Below are positions 1 through 7,662 of a stretch of 64,000 bases of DNA, piece after piece. The notes below the pieces were generated by a model that was not told the origin of the DNA, did not search any database, and worked only from the letters and a program-made list of their open reading frames with translations. The stretch spans positions 1 through 64,000 of the forward strand of contig NZ_JAFELM010000039.1 in NCBI RefSeq assembly GCF_016890225.1, read 5' to 3'. The stretch comes from Bacillus suaedaesalsae (GTDB taxonomy: Bacteria; Bacillota; Bacilli; Bacillales; SA4). A program made the position numbers and the translations under genes. How positions within the stretch are numbered: the stretch's first letter is position 1; each line of letters starts with the position of its first letter.

Positions 1-25
1 GGTCTCCTTTTATAAAAGGAAGACC
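1..25 (-). terminator. Terminator of the flagellin transcription unit (edge-truncated)
   Basis: An imperfect inverted repeat, GGTCT/AGACC plus CCTTTT/AAAAGG, sits 19 bases past the second flagellin stop codon. Any U-tract would lie outside the window. This places the end of the hag transcript after the intron and its 3' exon, so both are part of the hag mRNA. Confidence 0.6.
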
Positions 26-43
26 ATTTTTAATTAATGATAA

Positions 44-88
44 TTAACGAAGAAGTTGAAGAACTCCTTGTGGTTGTTGGTTCGCTTG
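44..88 (-). CDS. hag: Flagellin 3' exon downstream of the group I intron
   Basis: Read on the minus strand this is CAA GCG AAC CAA CAA CCA CAA GGA GTT CTT CAA CTT CTT CGT TAA, i.e. QANQQPQGVLQLLR and a stop. That is the canonical Bacillus flagellin C-terminus. It has no start codon or ribosome binding site and begins right after a G that suits the intron's terminal (omega) G. Joining it to ...AMLA would give a perfect standard flagellin tail; joining it to ...QSNQMP gives an in-frame tail six residues longer. It is therefore best read as the 3' exon of hag. A decayed second flagellin gene is the alternative, but the intron core directly upstream argues against that. Confidence 0.75.
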   Translation of the reverse strand, partial: QANQQPQGVLQLLR

Positions 89-443
89 CTTTGCGACTAT
101 GTCTTTCGATCATAGAATAGACTATATCTTCACCCTAGTTTTATATAGGGGCTGGGCACTTCGAATGACAGTTTGTCATCCTACGGATTTCATAGTCATA
201 GCCATTGCCTTAGACCGAATATCCTAGTCGTTGAACCTTCTCCACCCTTTCGGGACAGGAGCTTGGCTGCTGATTATCCATTGTAGTATCTTCTCCATTT
301 TCGAACCATCACACTGACCGTTTCCGGTTATGTTGTGGTTGAAGAAGCTTTAGGAAGTTCCAGCAATTCACCCAGTTATACTCTAGTTCGTTACCAAACT
401 AGACGCCCTGTAATCATTATCTCAGAAGTTGTAATACTCCTTG
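89..443 (-). ncRNA. Group I self-splicing intron in the flagellin gene
   Basis: The minus strand carries the conserved core elements of a group I intron in order: P element AATTGCTGGAA (358-368), Q element AATCAGCAGCCAAGC (261-275), R element GTTCAACGACTA (225-236) and S element AAGATATAGTC (120-130). R and S pair as P7 (GACTA/TAGTC). A P2 hairpin (CTAGTTT...GAACTAG) directly follows a candidate internal guide GGGCGT. That guide pairs over six bases with exon ATGCCT, ending in a U-G wobble, which predicts the 5' splice site at 444/443. The in-frame 3' splice site is 89/88. Exon homology would instead allow a 5' site at 462/461, so the exact 5' boundary is uncertain. No homing endonuclease ORF is present. 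Group I introns in flagellin genes of thermophilic Bacillaceae are known. Confidence 0.88.
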
Positions 444-1283
444 AGGCATTTGATTAGATTGAGCTAACATTGCTTGTGCAGCTTGAGAAAGGATTCCGTT
501 TTTAGTAGATTCCATCATCTCTTTCGCCATGTCAACGTCACGTACACGAGACTCAGCAGCTGTTAGGTTTTCAGAAGAAGTACCTAAGTTGTTGATTGTG
601 TGCTCTAGACGATTTTGGTTTGCACCAAGCTTTGAACGCTCTGCAGAAACAGTTTCAATTGCATCATTGATTGTTGTAATAGCTCCTGTTGCTGCTGCTG
701 CAGTTGTAGAGATATCAATTCCAGCTGTAACTGTTGCATCGCCACCAGCTGTTGTTGCTGCAGTACCTGTTCCAACTAATAAAGTAGAAGCGTCCATTGC
801 ATTAATAGCTAAGTTCATTGTTTGGCCTTCGTTAGCACCAATTTGGAATGTTAATGCAGATGCTCCTTGACCATCAAGAAGTTTCTTCGTATTGAATTCT
901 GTCGTGTTAGAAATACGTGTAATTTCTTTTGCTAGTTCGTCAACTTCACCTTGTAAAGCTGCACGATCAGTAGCAGTATTTGTATCGTTAGAAGATTGAA
1001 CCGCTAATTCGCGCATACGTTGAAGGATAGAGTGTGTTTCGTTTAATGCACCTTCAGCCGTTTGAATTAAAGAGATACCATCTTGTGCGTTACGAGAAGC
1101 TTGATCTAATCCGCGGATTTGTCCACGCATTTTTTCAGAGATTGCTAGACCTGCTGCATCGTCACCTGCACGGTTGATACGAAGACCAGAAGATAACTTC
1201 TCCATTGACTTAGCTTGTGCGTTAGAAGCAGTTGATAATTGACGGTGTGTGTTAAGAGCTGCGATATTGTGATTAATTCTCAT
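417..1283 (-). CDS. hag: Flagellin (read-through form ending inside the intron)
   Basis: This is the 288-aa filament subunit, exported by the flagellar type III apparatus. The N-terminal D0/D1 signature MRINHNIAALNTHRQL and the C-terminal RVRDVDMAKEMM...QAAQAMLAQSNQ are clear. The variable middle (about residues 150-210) is short and rich in A, T and G. The start is the ATG at 1283, preceded by CAAGGAGG; the longer frame from 1316 starts inside the leader hairpin. The last codons (CAAGGAGTATTACAACTT onward, to TAA) lie downstream of the predicted 5' splice site, so this reading frame is the unspliced product. NQMPQ replaces the usual NQQPQ, which is the stretch that pairs with the intron guide. 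Expression is expected from a SigD promoter with CsrA control at the leader. Confidence 0.95.
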   Translation of the reverse strand: MRINHNIAALNTHRQLSTASNAQAKSMEKLSSGLRINRAGDDAAGLAISEKMRGQIRGLDQASRNAQDGISLIQTAEGALNETHSILQRMRELAVQSSNDTNTATDRAALQGEVDELAKEITRISNTTEFNTKKLLDGQGASALTFQIGANEGQTMNLAINAMDASTLLVGTGTAATTAGGDATVTAGIDISTTAAAATGAITTINDAIETVSAERSKLGANQNRLEHTINNLGTSSENLTAAESRVRDVDMAKEMMESTKNGILSQAAQAMLAQSNQMPQGVLQLLR

Positions 1284-1308
1284 TTTACTTTTCCTCCTTG
1301 AATTTGGA

Positions 1309-1326
1309 TTCCACATCCTTGTGGAA
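1309..1326 (-). promoter_or_regulatory. CsrA-binding hairpin in hag leader
   Basis: The leader RNA contains TTCCAC-AAGGAT-GTGGAA: a six-base-pair stem presenting AGGA in the loop. This is the form of the upstream CsrA site (BS1) in the B. subtilis hag leader. A second AGGA lies in the Shine-Dalgarno CAAGGAGG a few bases downstream, as needed for bridging by a CsrA dimer. csrA and its antagonist fliW lie just upstream of hag. Confidence 0.75.
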
Positions 1327-1398
1327 TATTTATAGTAGTTTTTAGTTAAACAGTTTCCAAAGTCGGCCGCCTTAGTAGCTGTTTGCCTTACATACTAT

Positions 1399-1424
1399 AT
1401 ATCGACATCACTTAACAATGTTTA
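1399..1424 (-). promoter_or_regulatory. SigD promoter of hag
   Basis: The minus strand reads TAAA-N14-GTCGATAT, close to the SigD consensus TAAA-N15-GCCGATAT. It lies about 115 bases upstream of the hag start, leaving room for the leader hairpin. Confidence 0.7.
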
Positions 1425-1503
1425 ATAGTATTTTAGTATTTTTTATAATTTTTTTTATCATCTTTAATCTCATTATAGAATATAGTGTATGTACCCTAGA
1501 GAA

Positions 1504-1540
1504 ACAAAAAAGCAAGCTATTTATATTCATAGCTTGCTTA
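1504..1540 (-). terminator. Terminator after csrA
   Basis: Minus-strand hairpin AAGCAAGCTAT...ATAGCTTGCTT followed by a run of T. It ends the fliW-csrA transcript and separates it from the hag promoter. Confidence 0.85.
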
Positions 1541-1551
1541 AATATATTGTT

Positions 1552-1782
1552 TCACAATTTTTTAAACGTATCATTAAGATTCTTCAAGAGATCAAATGAA
1601 GAAATAGAAGCTTCATTATTCTCAACTTGGATAGAGAGATAAACTTCTTTTCGGTGAATCTCCACATTTTTTGGTGCATTTATTCCTAATTTAACTTGAT
1701 CCCCGCTAATAGCTAGAATGGTAATTTCAATATCATTTCCTATTTGAATAGCCTCATTGGTTTTTCTCGTTAATACAAGCAA
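1552..1782 (-). CDS. csrA: Carbon storage regulator CsrA, translational repressor of flagellin
   Basis: The 76-aa RNA-binding protein has the family core [15 protein letters not shown] and the [15 protein letters not shown] segment that forms the RNA-binding face. In Bacillus it binds the hag leader and blocks translation until FliW removes it. The start codon is TTG, 6 bases after GGAGGTGGA. This ribosome binding site overlaps the fliW stop codon, so the two genes are translationally close. A strong terminator follows. Confidence 0.97.
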   Translation of the reverse strand: MLVLTRKTNEAIQIGNDIEITILAISGDQVKLGINAPKNVEIHRKEVYLSIQVENNEASISSFDLLKNLNDTFKKL

Positions 1783-1793
1783 CTCTCCACCTC

Positions 1794-2234
1794 CTATTTC
1801 ACCATTTGTTGAAAGATTGAATGTCTTGTTCCATAGTCTGTGCCTGTTAGAATTACTTGCTTACCTAGCTTTTTCACATTATTAATCACAATAGGGGCCT
1901 GTAAATTTGCTGTTGTCTTTTGAAAAGGGTCCTGTACAGTCAATATAACATATATTGAAACATCTTTTTCTGACGTCAGTTCAAGAGCTTCTACTGTTTG
2001 GTCTTCGAGAGTAAAATCATACTCTTTATAAAATTGAAATGGATCGGCAATGACAAACGCTAGCGCTGGAGTTGTTACGGATTGTAAAATCATAAAGATA
2101 GAGTCATCCGAAAAAGGTAGAATGACAAAACTCTGTTCTTCGTCAAAGCCTGGTATCCCTTTTTCGAATCGAATGATTTCTTTTTCTTCTATTTCAATCT
2201 CACCATGATATTTTGTTGCTAACTTCAGTTTCAT
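1794..2234 (-). CDS. fliW: Flagellar assembly factor FliW (CsrA antagonist)
   Basis: The ~146-aa protein has the FliW hallmarks [20 protein letters not shown] and [14 protein letters not shown] near the N-terminus. FliW binds either CsrA (non-competitively) or flagellin, coupling hag translation to flagellin export. The ATG at 2234 has AAGG seven bases upstream and fits family length. The GTG nine codons upstream has no useful ribosome binding site. It lies between yviE and csrA in the order seen in B. subtilis. Confidence 0.96.
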   Translation of the reverse strand: MKLKLATKYHGEIEIEEKEIIRFEKGIPGFDEEQSFVILPFSDDSIFMILQSVTTPALAFVIADPFQFYKEYDFTLEDQTVEALELTSEKDVSIYVILTVQDPFQKTTANLQAPIVINNVKKLGKQVILTGTDYGTRHSIFQQMVK

Positions 2235-2275
2235 CACAACCTTATGTTTTGTTATTTTCACCTAGTTTACCCAAG

Positions 2276-2836
2276 TTAAGGAAGATTAACAAAGTCAATT
2301 TTCAAGCTTGGATATTGTTCCATCATATACTCAACTTTACCTGGAGAGTAGGAGAGTATTGGTTTATTTGGTTCGACATTAATAATCGGTTTTTGAGGAT
2401 CTATTTTTACATCTACTTTACTTGGGGTATATTCGACTTTCACACTGCCTGGAGATGGAATCCATCCAATATTAAATTTGAATTCTCTACCCTTACTGTT
2501 TTCTTTTGCAATCATCGCAATTGCATTTCCACCATTTTCAATTTTCATTAATTGGTTTCCTTCAGAGGCTCGCCTTGCAATTCCTTCTAGCACTGCAGTC
2601 TTCCCTAACTGTGCAGCTTCCTCTGTTCTCTTTAGTATACTTTTTAAATCCATATCCTCCCTAGCCTTTGACTGATCAATCGTCAGTTTGCTCGGAGTTA
2701 TAGAAAGATTCATCTCTGCAAGAGGTTGTTCAATGGATAAATAATCTTGCGGCTGCTCAATTGCTACCTGTGCATCATTTGTTTTCATTCCCAACCTAGC
2801 ATAAGATGATTCAATTCGAATCTGTGGGACTTGCAC
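2276..2836 (-). CDS. yviE: DUF6470 protein YviE of the flagellar operon
   Basis: A 186-aa protein matching YviE in position and by its start QVPQIRIESSYARLG. The middle is charged and helical (SILKRTEEAAQLGK). The tail has short proline-rich beta repeats (VKVEYTPSKVDVKID, INVEPNKPILSYSPGKVEY). No signal peptide or transmembrane segment is visible. The GTG at 2836 is preferred because AAGGAGGGG lies 6 bases upstream; the ATG 22 codons earlier has no ribosome binding site. Function is unknown, but it is always found between flgL and fliW. Confidence 0.85.
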   Translation of the reverse strand: MQVPQIRIESSYARLGMKTNDAQVAIEQPQDYLSIEQPLAEMNLSITPSKLTIDQSKAREDMDLKSILKRTEEAAQLGKTAVLEGIARRASEGNQLMKIENGGNAIAMIAKENSKGREFKFNIGWIPSPGSVKVEYTPSKVDVKIDPQKPIINVEPNKPILSYSPGKVEYMMEQYPSLKIDFVNLP

Positions 2837-2905
2837 TCTTTTCCCCTCCTTACTATGTATGTTAAAAGAGCTACCTTTCTGTGATGAAAGATAGCTACTC
2901 ATTTT

Positions 2906-3982
2906 TTATCTCAAGAAGTCAAGAAGTGTCGGTTGAATAATCTTAGCTCCTACACCAAGAGCTGCACGATGTACACTTTCTTGCACCGTTAGTTGGGTAA
3001 TAACTTTTTCAATATCCGCATCTTCATTTTCTGAGAGCATACGGCTAGTTACAAGCTCCTGTGAACTTAAACGATCTTCGATTAATTCAATTCGATTATA
3101 TCTGGCACCCATTTCCGCACGTTCAGAAGTAAGATTTGTAAGATGATTATCTAATTCTGTTAAGGAATTTCCAATATCTTTACCCGAAGTCCCATTTTCA
3201 AGCTTGGCAATTATTTTCTTCAAATCCCCAAAGAAAGTAGCATTAAATGAATTTGAAGAGTTACTATTTACAGTAATATTGATACCTTTTGATAATTCAA
3301 TTTTAACATCCTTGATTTCTGTTGGAACGGCACCCTGTTTTGATATAATCAGGTCCTCAACATTAACCGCATTACCGTTGTTAGTTGCGGTAGCTGCACC
3401 AGTTGGATCTGTAATTTCAATTGTGTCAGTGCCGTTTACAAATGTTGTACCACCTGTGTGAGTAAAAGTCTTACCTTGATAGGTAACGTTGAAACCAGTA
3501 CCATCCGGATTCAGACTAGATACAGGTAAATTAATATTCTCAAGACTAATTGGTGCACTAGTTGTGTTGGAACCATTGAAGATGTATTTATTACCCATCT
3601 TCGTATTAGCAATAGTTTCAATATGCTCAGTTAATTCCTTGATCTCAACTGCAATCGATTCTCGTTGACTTCCTTCATACGTATCATTACTTGCCTGTAT
3701 CACTAACTCACGAATACGTTGAAGTGCTGAAGTTGCCTTATCATAAGCCGAATCGGTATTTTCCATCCAGCTATACGCTTCCGAAACGTTACGTTGAAAT
3801 TGCTCAACCTCAGTAAGATCAGTACGATAATTCATACCCTTCATCGCAACAACCGGATCATCTGAAGGACGGTTAATTTTCTTACCTGTTGCTAATTGGT
3901 CTTGATACTTACCAAGACGATCATAGCTCGTTGATAAGTTTCTTAACATATTATTTGATAACATTGATTGAGTTACGCGCAT
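2906..3982 (-). CDS. flgL: Flagellar hook-filament junction protein FlgL (HAP3)
   Basis: 358 aa, joining hook to filament together with FlgK. The flagellin-like N-terminus MRVTQSMLSNNMLRNL is followed by LATGKKINRPSDDPV, and the C-terminal helix ends VGAKIIQPTLLDFLR. The middle domain (about 150-230) contains a T/G-rich beta region. AGGTGG precedes the ATG, and the gene follows flgK by 11 bases, so it is cotranscribed. Confidence 0.97.
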   Translation of the reverse strand: MRVTQSMLSNNMLRNLSTSYDRLGKYQDQLATGKKINRPSDDPVVAMKGMNYRTDLTEVEQFQRNVSEAYSWMENTDSAYDKATSALQRIRELVIQASNDTYEGSQRESIAVEIKELTEHIETIANTKMGNKYIFNGSNTTSAPISLENINLPVSSLNPDGTGFNVTYQGKTFTHTGGTTFVNGTDTIEITDPTGAATATNNGNAVNVEDLIISKQGAVPTEIKDVKIELSKGINITVNSNSSNSFNATFFGDLKKIIAKLENGTSGKDIGNSLTELDNHLTNLTSERAEMGARYNRIELIEDRLSSQELVTSRMLSENEDADIEKVITQLTVQESVHRAALGVGAKIIQPTLLDFLR

Positions 3983-3993
3983 AAATTATCCAC

Positions 3994-5496
3994 CTACCTT
4001 CCGCCTGTTCCCATGCCGTTTATGATTTTGTCTAACATCTCATCAACTAATGTGATGTTTCTTGCAGCTGCATTGTATGCATGCTGGAATTTGATCATAT
4101 TAGTCATTTCTTCATCGATTGATACTGCACTTTCAGATTGTCTCTTCTGTTCAACTGAACTTCTAAGAATATCACTATTTCCTGCAAGTCTTACCGCTTC
4201 CTGACTCTTAACAGCCATTTCACCAATAATACCCTCATAATAAGCATTTACACTTGTAGCTACACCGTTCATTACTACGTTATCACGAACATTAGCAAGC
4301 GCTTGAGCATTTGCTCCATTACCTGTTGTACCATCTTCAGAAGCAGCGATGCGCTCTTTCGTCATTAATGGATTTAGCTTCATCGTTGCAGCAGTGATTG
4401 GTGGTGTTGATGCATCAAAGAAATCAATCCCGTCATTACCGTATAGATCTTTACCTTGTTTATGAGCAGTATTAAATGCCATTACGTAGCTTTGCGCTAA
4501 TGCATCTAACTCTTCAATCATATCTGGGTAAAGGCCGGCCGGTTCACCATTTTTATCAACATAACCAGCGCTATCTATTAAACTACGGAACTTTCCATTT
4601 ACAGTAAATTGGTTTACATTAATTTCCTTAGAACCAACCGTTAGAGTTTCAACTAGTTCTTTATTTTCGTTCTCACCATATTTCACACCAAGTTCATTTA
4701 CAGATTTGTTTCTGGCATCGACCAGTAATCCAATTGGATTACCGCTAGCATCCATGATGTCTATTCTCATTAATCCTTCTGCAATTTCATTTGGATTTCC
4801 ACCACTGTCAACTCTTGTAACCTTTATATCTACCATTTCTGATAGTTGATCTATTAAACGGTCACGCTCATCATAAAGGTCATTTGGTAAATAACCGTGT
4901 GGTTCTATTGAAGCGATTTGATTGTTAACATTGTTAATTTGACGAGCAATAGAATTGATTTGTTCAACTGAGATATTGACTTGATCTTTAAAATCCTTTT
5001 GTATTGCTGATAGAGAGTTAGAAAGATAGTTAAACGTCTCCGAAACTGCACGACCACGTTCAAGAACTACAGAACGAGCACCTGGATCTTCTGGTTGTAC
5101 TGATAAATCTTGAAGTCCTTGCCAAAAACGGTCTAATGTTACGGATAGTCCGTTTTCAGATGGTTCATTCATGATTTCTTCCATTTTCCCCAGCGCTTCA
5201 CTACGTGATGACCAGTAACCCATTTTCGTGTTTTCTCCACGATATTGCGTGTCTAAAAACGAGTTGCGAATTCTCTCAATTGTTCCGCCTTCAACCCCTG
5301 TTCCAATTTGTCCAGGAATAGCAGGACGGTTCATTGCTGGTGCAGGATAGGGTTCAGTTTGGTTAAAGTTCACACGTTGACGCGAATAGCCTGGAGTATT
5401 TGCGTTTGCAATATTATGACCTGTCACGAATAGTGCAGATTGTTGTGCTGTCATTCCTCTTCTTGCTGTTTCTAATCCGGCAAATGTTGAACGCAT
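3994..5496 (-). CDS. flgK: Flagellar hook-associated protein FlgK (HAP1)
   Basis: 500 aa. The N-terminal motif GLETARRGMTAQQSAL followed by HNIANANTPGYSRQRV is diagnostic of rod/hook-axial proteins. The C-terminal SIDEEMTNMIKFQHAYNAAA is the matching coiled-coil end. It forms the junction between hook and filament after export by the flagellar apparatus and its chaperone FlgN. A GGAGG site precedes the ATG. The upstream neighbour is flgN, 18 bases away. Confidence 0.97.
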   Translation of the reverse strand: MRSTFAGLETARRGMTAQQSALFVTGHNIANANTPGYSRQRVNFNQTEPYPAPAMNRPAIPGQIGTGVEGGTIERIRNSFLDTQYRGENTKMGYWSSRSEALGKMEEIMNEPSENGLSVTLDRFWQGLQDLSVQPEDPGARSVVLERGRAVSETFNYLSNSLSAIQKDFKDQVNISVEQINSIARQINNVNNQIASIEPHGYLPNDLYDERDRLIDQLSEMVDIKVTRVDSGGNPNEIAEGLMRIDIMDASGNPIGLLVDARNKSVNELGVKYGENENKELVETLTVGSKEINVNQFTVNGKFRSLIDSAGYVDKNGEPAGLYPDMIEELDALAQSYVMAFNTAHKQGKDLYGNDGIDFFDASTPPITAATMKLNPLMTKERIAASEDGTTGNGANAQALANVRDNVVMNGVATSVNAYYEGIIGEMAVKSQEAVRLAGNSDILRSSVEQKRQSESAVSIDEEMTNMIKFQHAYNAAARNITLVDEMLDKIINGMGTGGR

Positions 5497-5514
5497 TATA
5501 TAATTCCTCCGTTC

Positions 5515-6012
5515 CTAAGCCTTCGAGTCAAACATGGAACGATTCTTCGTACCCGTCTGTCCCTTAACTTGTGGTTTATTATAATTTAAACTCTCAGGTT
5601 GTTTTGGCATGATTAGATCTAATGATAGATTCACAAATTGTAAGGATGAATAAATTAATTCTTGGTTTAAAAGATTTAACTTTTTTAATTCATTTACTTT
5701 ATTAGCTAACTTATCTTTTATAGTTAAAAGAGAGTTTCTCTCTTCATTAGGCAATGTTTCGATACATTCAGTTAATGTCGGCTCATTTCCTTGAATGGGG
5801 TGTCCACTCATCATCTTTGCAACGATTTGCTTTCTTTCCTCTTCAAGTTGGTTTATCGCCATGACATGTTTGTTTTCTTCTTTCATAATCGAGGATAACG
5901 CCTCAATATCGCTTTTCTTAACGATTTCTGTTTTTCTTGTAGCAACCTCGAATAGACTTTGATGAAGCTTGTACATTTTCGTTAATACATCGGTTAATGC
6001 CTGAGCTGACAT
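5515..6012 (-). CDS. flgN: FlgN-type flagellar export chaperone
   Basis: 165 aa, almost entirely helical and charged, as expected for FlgN (YvyG). It keeps FlgK and FlgL soluble before export. The start is taken at MSAQALTDVL (6012), which has AGAGGTGA upstream; a start ten codons earlier has no good site. It lies between flgM and flgK, with a hairpin separating it from flgM. Confidence 0.88.
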   Translation of the reverse strand: MSAQALTDVLTKMYKLHQSLFEVATRKTEIVKKSDIEALSSIMKEENKHVMAINQLEEERKQIVAKMMSGHPIQGNEPTLTECIETLPNEERNSLLTIKDKLANKVNELKKLNLLNQELIYSSLQFVNLSLDLIMPKQPESLNYNKPQVKGQTGTKNRSMFDSKA

Positions 6013-6043
6013 ATTGGGCTCACCTCTTTCTAGTATATTCATG

Positions 6044-6083
6044 AAAAAGTTTAGGATCTGAGTGTTTTCAAATCCTAAACTTT
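6044..6083 (-). terminator. Hairpin between flgM and flgN
   Basis: A 12-bp inverted repeat, AAAGTTTAGGAT/ATCCTAAACTTT, with a 16-base loop followed by TTTTTC on the minus strand. It looks like a terminator or attenuator inside the operon, and would lower flgN-flgK-flgL transcription relative to flgM. Confidence 0.65.
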
Positions 6084-6086
6084 AAA

Positions 6087-6350
6087 TTAGTTACTTTTGA
6101 AATATTGAATAACGCTTTTCGCAACAGATTCAGCATCTACTGAATAAGTGCCTGCTTCAACTTGATGGCGCAGGGCTTCAACACGTTCAGCACGTTCCAA
6201 CACAACTTTTGAATTCTGACGAAGCTCTAATGCAGCAGTTGAAATTTCAACTTTATCAGTTTTAGTTGATGTTTTAGGTAAGTTATCAACCTTTGACATA
6301 TTCTTTTTATAAGGATTTACATTTATAGGACCTAAGTTATTGATTTTCAT
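6087..6350 (-). CDS. flgM: Anti-sigma factor FlgM
   Basis: 87 aa, MKINNLGPINVNPYKK start, KVEISTAAL centre and a helical C-terminus with VEAGTYSVDAESVAKSVI that binds SigD. It holds SigD inactive until hook completion. The ATG at 6350 follows AGAGGTG. A SigD promoter lies just upstream, giving the expected autoregulatory loop. Confidence 0.95.
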   Translation of the reverse strand: MKINNLGPINVNPYKKNMSKVDNLPKTSTKTDKVEISTAALELRQNSKVVLERAERVEALRHQVEAGTYSVDAESVAKSVIQYFKSN

Positions 6351-6408
6351 AAAATCGTACACCTCTTTCATTTCCGATTCACATAGGTGAATCCTCTACT
6401 TACCTTTA

Positions 6409-6435
6409 GTATCGGAATAAAAGAGGAAAAGTTTA
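6409..6435 (-). promoter_or_regulatory. SigD promoter of flgM
   Basis: Minus strand TAAA-N15-TCCGATAC, an almost exact SigD promoter with consensus spacing, about 60 bases upstream of the flgM start. A 7-bp hairpin GATTCAC/GTGAATC follows in the leader. Confidence 0.78.
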
Positions 6436-6464
6436 CATTACTTTTGTATTATTTTAGATATTTT

Positions 6465-6857
6465 TTATGAGAAATAAGTCGCACGTTTCTGTGCTAGTTG
6501 TCTTTCTTCTTCTTTTTTCAGACTTGTTAACTCGTTAGTAATTCCCTTTTTACATGGTTCACAAAGCTTTCCAGTTTTAATTAAGCTACCACAACGCTCA
6601 CATTTGTAACCAATATTTGGCATGCTTGCAACCTTGAGTTTACCGATCTTTATCCACTTCATAATAAGGTCTTGCTCTACTCCTGTTGCCTGTTCAACCT
6701 CTGGCATAGTTGCCGTACGATTTTCACGCTTACGAATAAATTCATAAACCTTTTGAAACTTTGCATCTTCTTCTTTATAACATTCACGACAAACGTCATG
6801 AATCTCTGTTTTCACAAATAACGTATTACATTTTGGACAATTTGATAACTCTCCCAT
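6465..6857 (-). CDS. yvyF: Flagellar operon protein YvyF (zinc-ribbon)
   Basis: 130 aa with two Cys clusters: an N-terminal CPKC...CREC pair and a C-terminal CERC...CEPC pair. Between them is a helical segment resembling a small winged-helix or MerR-like fold (VYEFIRKRENRTATMPEVEQ). Starting at the ATG at 6857 places GGAGG five bases upstream. Conserved between comF and flgM in Bacillus; its function is not established. The Cys pairs suggest zinc binding and a possible regulatory role. Confidence 0.88.
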   Translation of the reverse strand: MGELSNCPKCNTLFVKTEIHDVCRECYKEEDAKFQKVYEFIRKRENRTATMPEVEQATGVEQDLIMKWIKIGKLKVASMPNIGYKCERCGSLIKTGKLCEPCKKGITNELTSLKKEEERQLAQKRATYFS

Positions 6858-6974
6858 ACATCCTCCAGCGACATAATCCGACATAATTTCCTACTCACAT
6901 TATATCGTCATGCATAATCGAATTTAAAGAGAAAAATATTAGTAATGTAAGGAAAGATTTAATCAAACGTTTGT

Positions 6975-7661
6975 TTAGCTTCTTATTAACGTTAAAGAGC
7001 TGCAACTACATGCTCCTGCGCTTAATAATACTGCTGCACAATTACGAAGCGTCGTTCCAGTTGTATAAATGTCATCAACCAATAAAATGTGTTTACCTCT
7101 TATACAACTATCACCATAAATTGAAAATGAATTTTGTTCCTTCAAGCGGTGTAATTTACCTTTTTTACTTTGCTTTTCTTGGTGAGACTTAAGCAAAATA
7201 TTGGTTAAGGGTCTTTGAAGTACACTTGCTATTGCCTCTGCTTGATTAAATCCACGTTCATACAACCTCTCCATACTAAGGGGAATTGGGACAATTACAT
7301 CTGTTTTTATGAATTCTTTCTTATATAATCCATTAAAATCACTGGAAAAAGCTTGGATAACTTCAATATCCCCTCTAAATTTAAATTGATTCATGATGTC
7401 TTTCATGTGGTCATTATAGTGGAAGACAGAGCGATTTTTTATTAAGAAACCTTTCTTTTCAGAACTTTCCCAGGCTAAGCAATCGGCGCAAGTCATCTCT
7501 TCATCCATTGAACGACCGCAAATTACACAAATGGGACCTATAATCTTCGCAAGTGAGTTCTCACAGCGATAACATAAGTTATTCTTTTCTTTCAGCAATA
7601 AAACATCATGCCAGCTATGAGAGGGCTCAAATGCTGAATGACAAACTAAACAGCTTGGCAT
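6975..7661 (-). CDS. comFC: Competence protein ComFC (phosphoribosyltransferase family)
   Basis: 228 aa. The N-terminus has a Cys4 zinc motif (CLVC...CYRC, then CVIC...CADC). The C-terminus has the PRTase signature ILLVDDIYTTGTT and the conserved YERGFNQAE segment. ComFC works with ComFA in moving transforming DNA into the cytosol. It starts 1 base after the comFA stop, with AGGAGGTG overlapping the end of comFA. The comFB gene found between them in B. subtilis is absent here. Confidence 0.95.
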   Translation of the reverse strand: MPSCLVCHSAFEPSHSWHDVLLLKEKNNLCYRCENSLAKIIGPICVICGRSMDEEMTCADCLAWESSEKKGFLIKNRSVFHYNDHMKDIMNQFKFRGDIEVIQAFSSDFNGLYKKEFIKTDVIVPIPLSMERLYERGFNQAEAIASVLQRPLTNILLKSHQEKQSKKGKLHRLKEQNSFSIYGDSCIRGKHILLVDDIYTTGTTLRNCAAVLLSAGACSCSSLTLIRS

Positions 7662-7662
7662 G

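Noticed and set aside
44-98. Second flagellin gene remnant (pseudogene)
   Set aside because: Only the last 15 codons are present, in frame and undamaged, directly after an intron core; a 3' exon explains this better.
529-870. Plus-strand ORF of 113 codons over hag
   Set aside because: It is antisense to the conserved flagellin, has no ribosome binding site, and its composition is the complement of hag codons.
1284-1316. Upstream ATG that would extend flagellin by 11 residues
   Set aside because: It lies inside the leader hairpin, has no ribosome binding site, and all flagellins begin MRINHN, which here follows CAAGGAGG.
1418-1642. 74-codon hydrophobic plus-strand ORF
   Set aside because: It overlaps the csrA terminator and the hag promoter, is AT-driven (poly-I/F), and has no Shine-Dalgarno.
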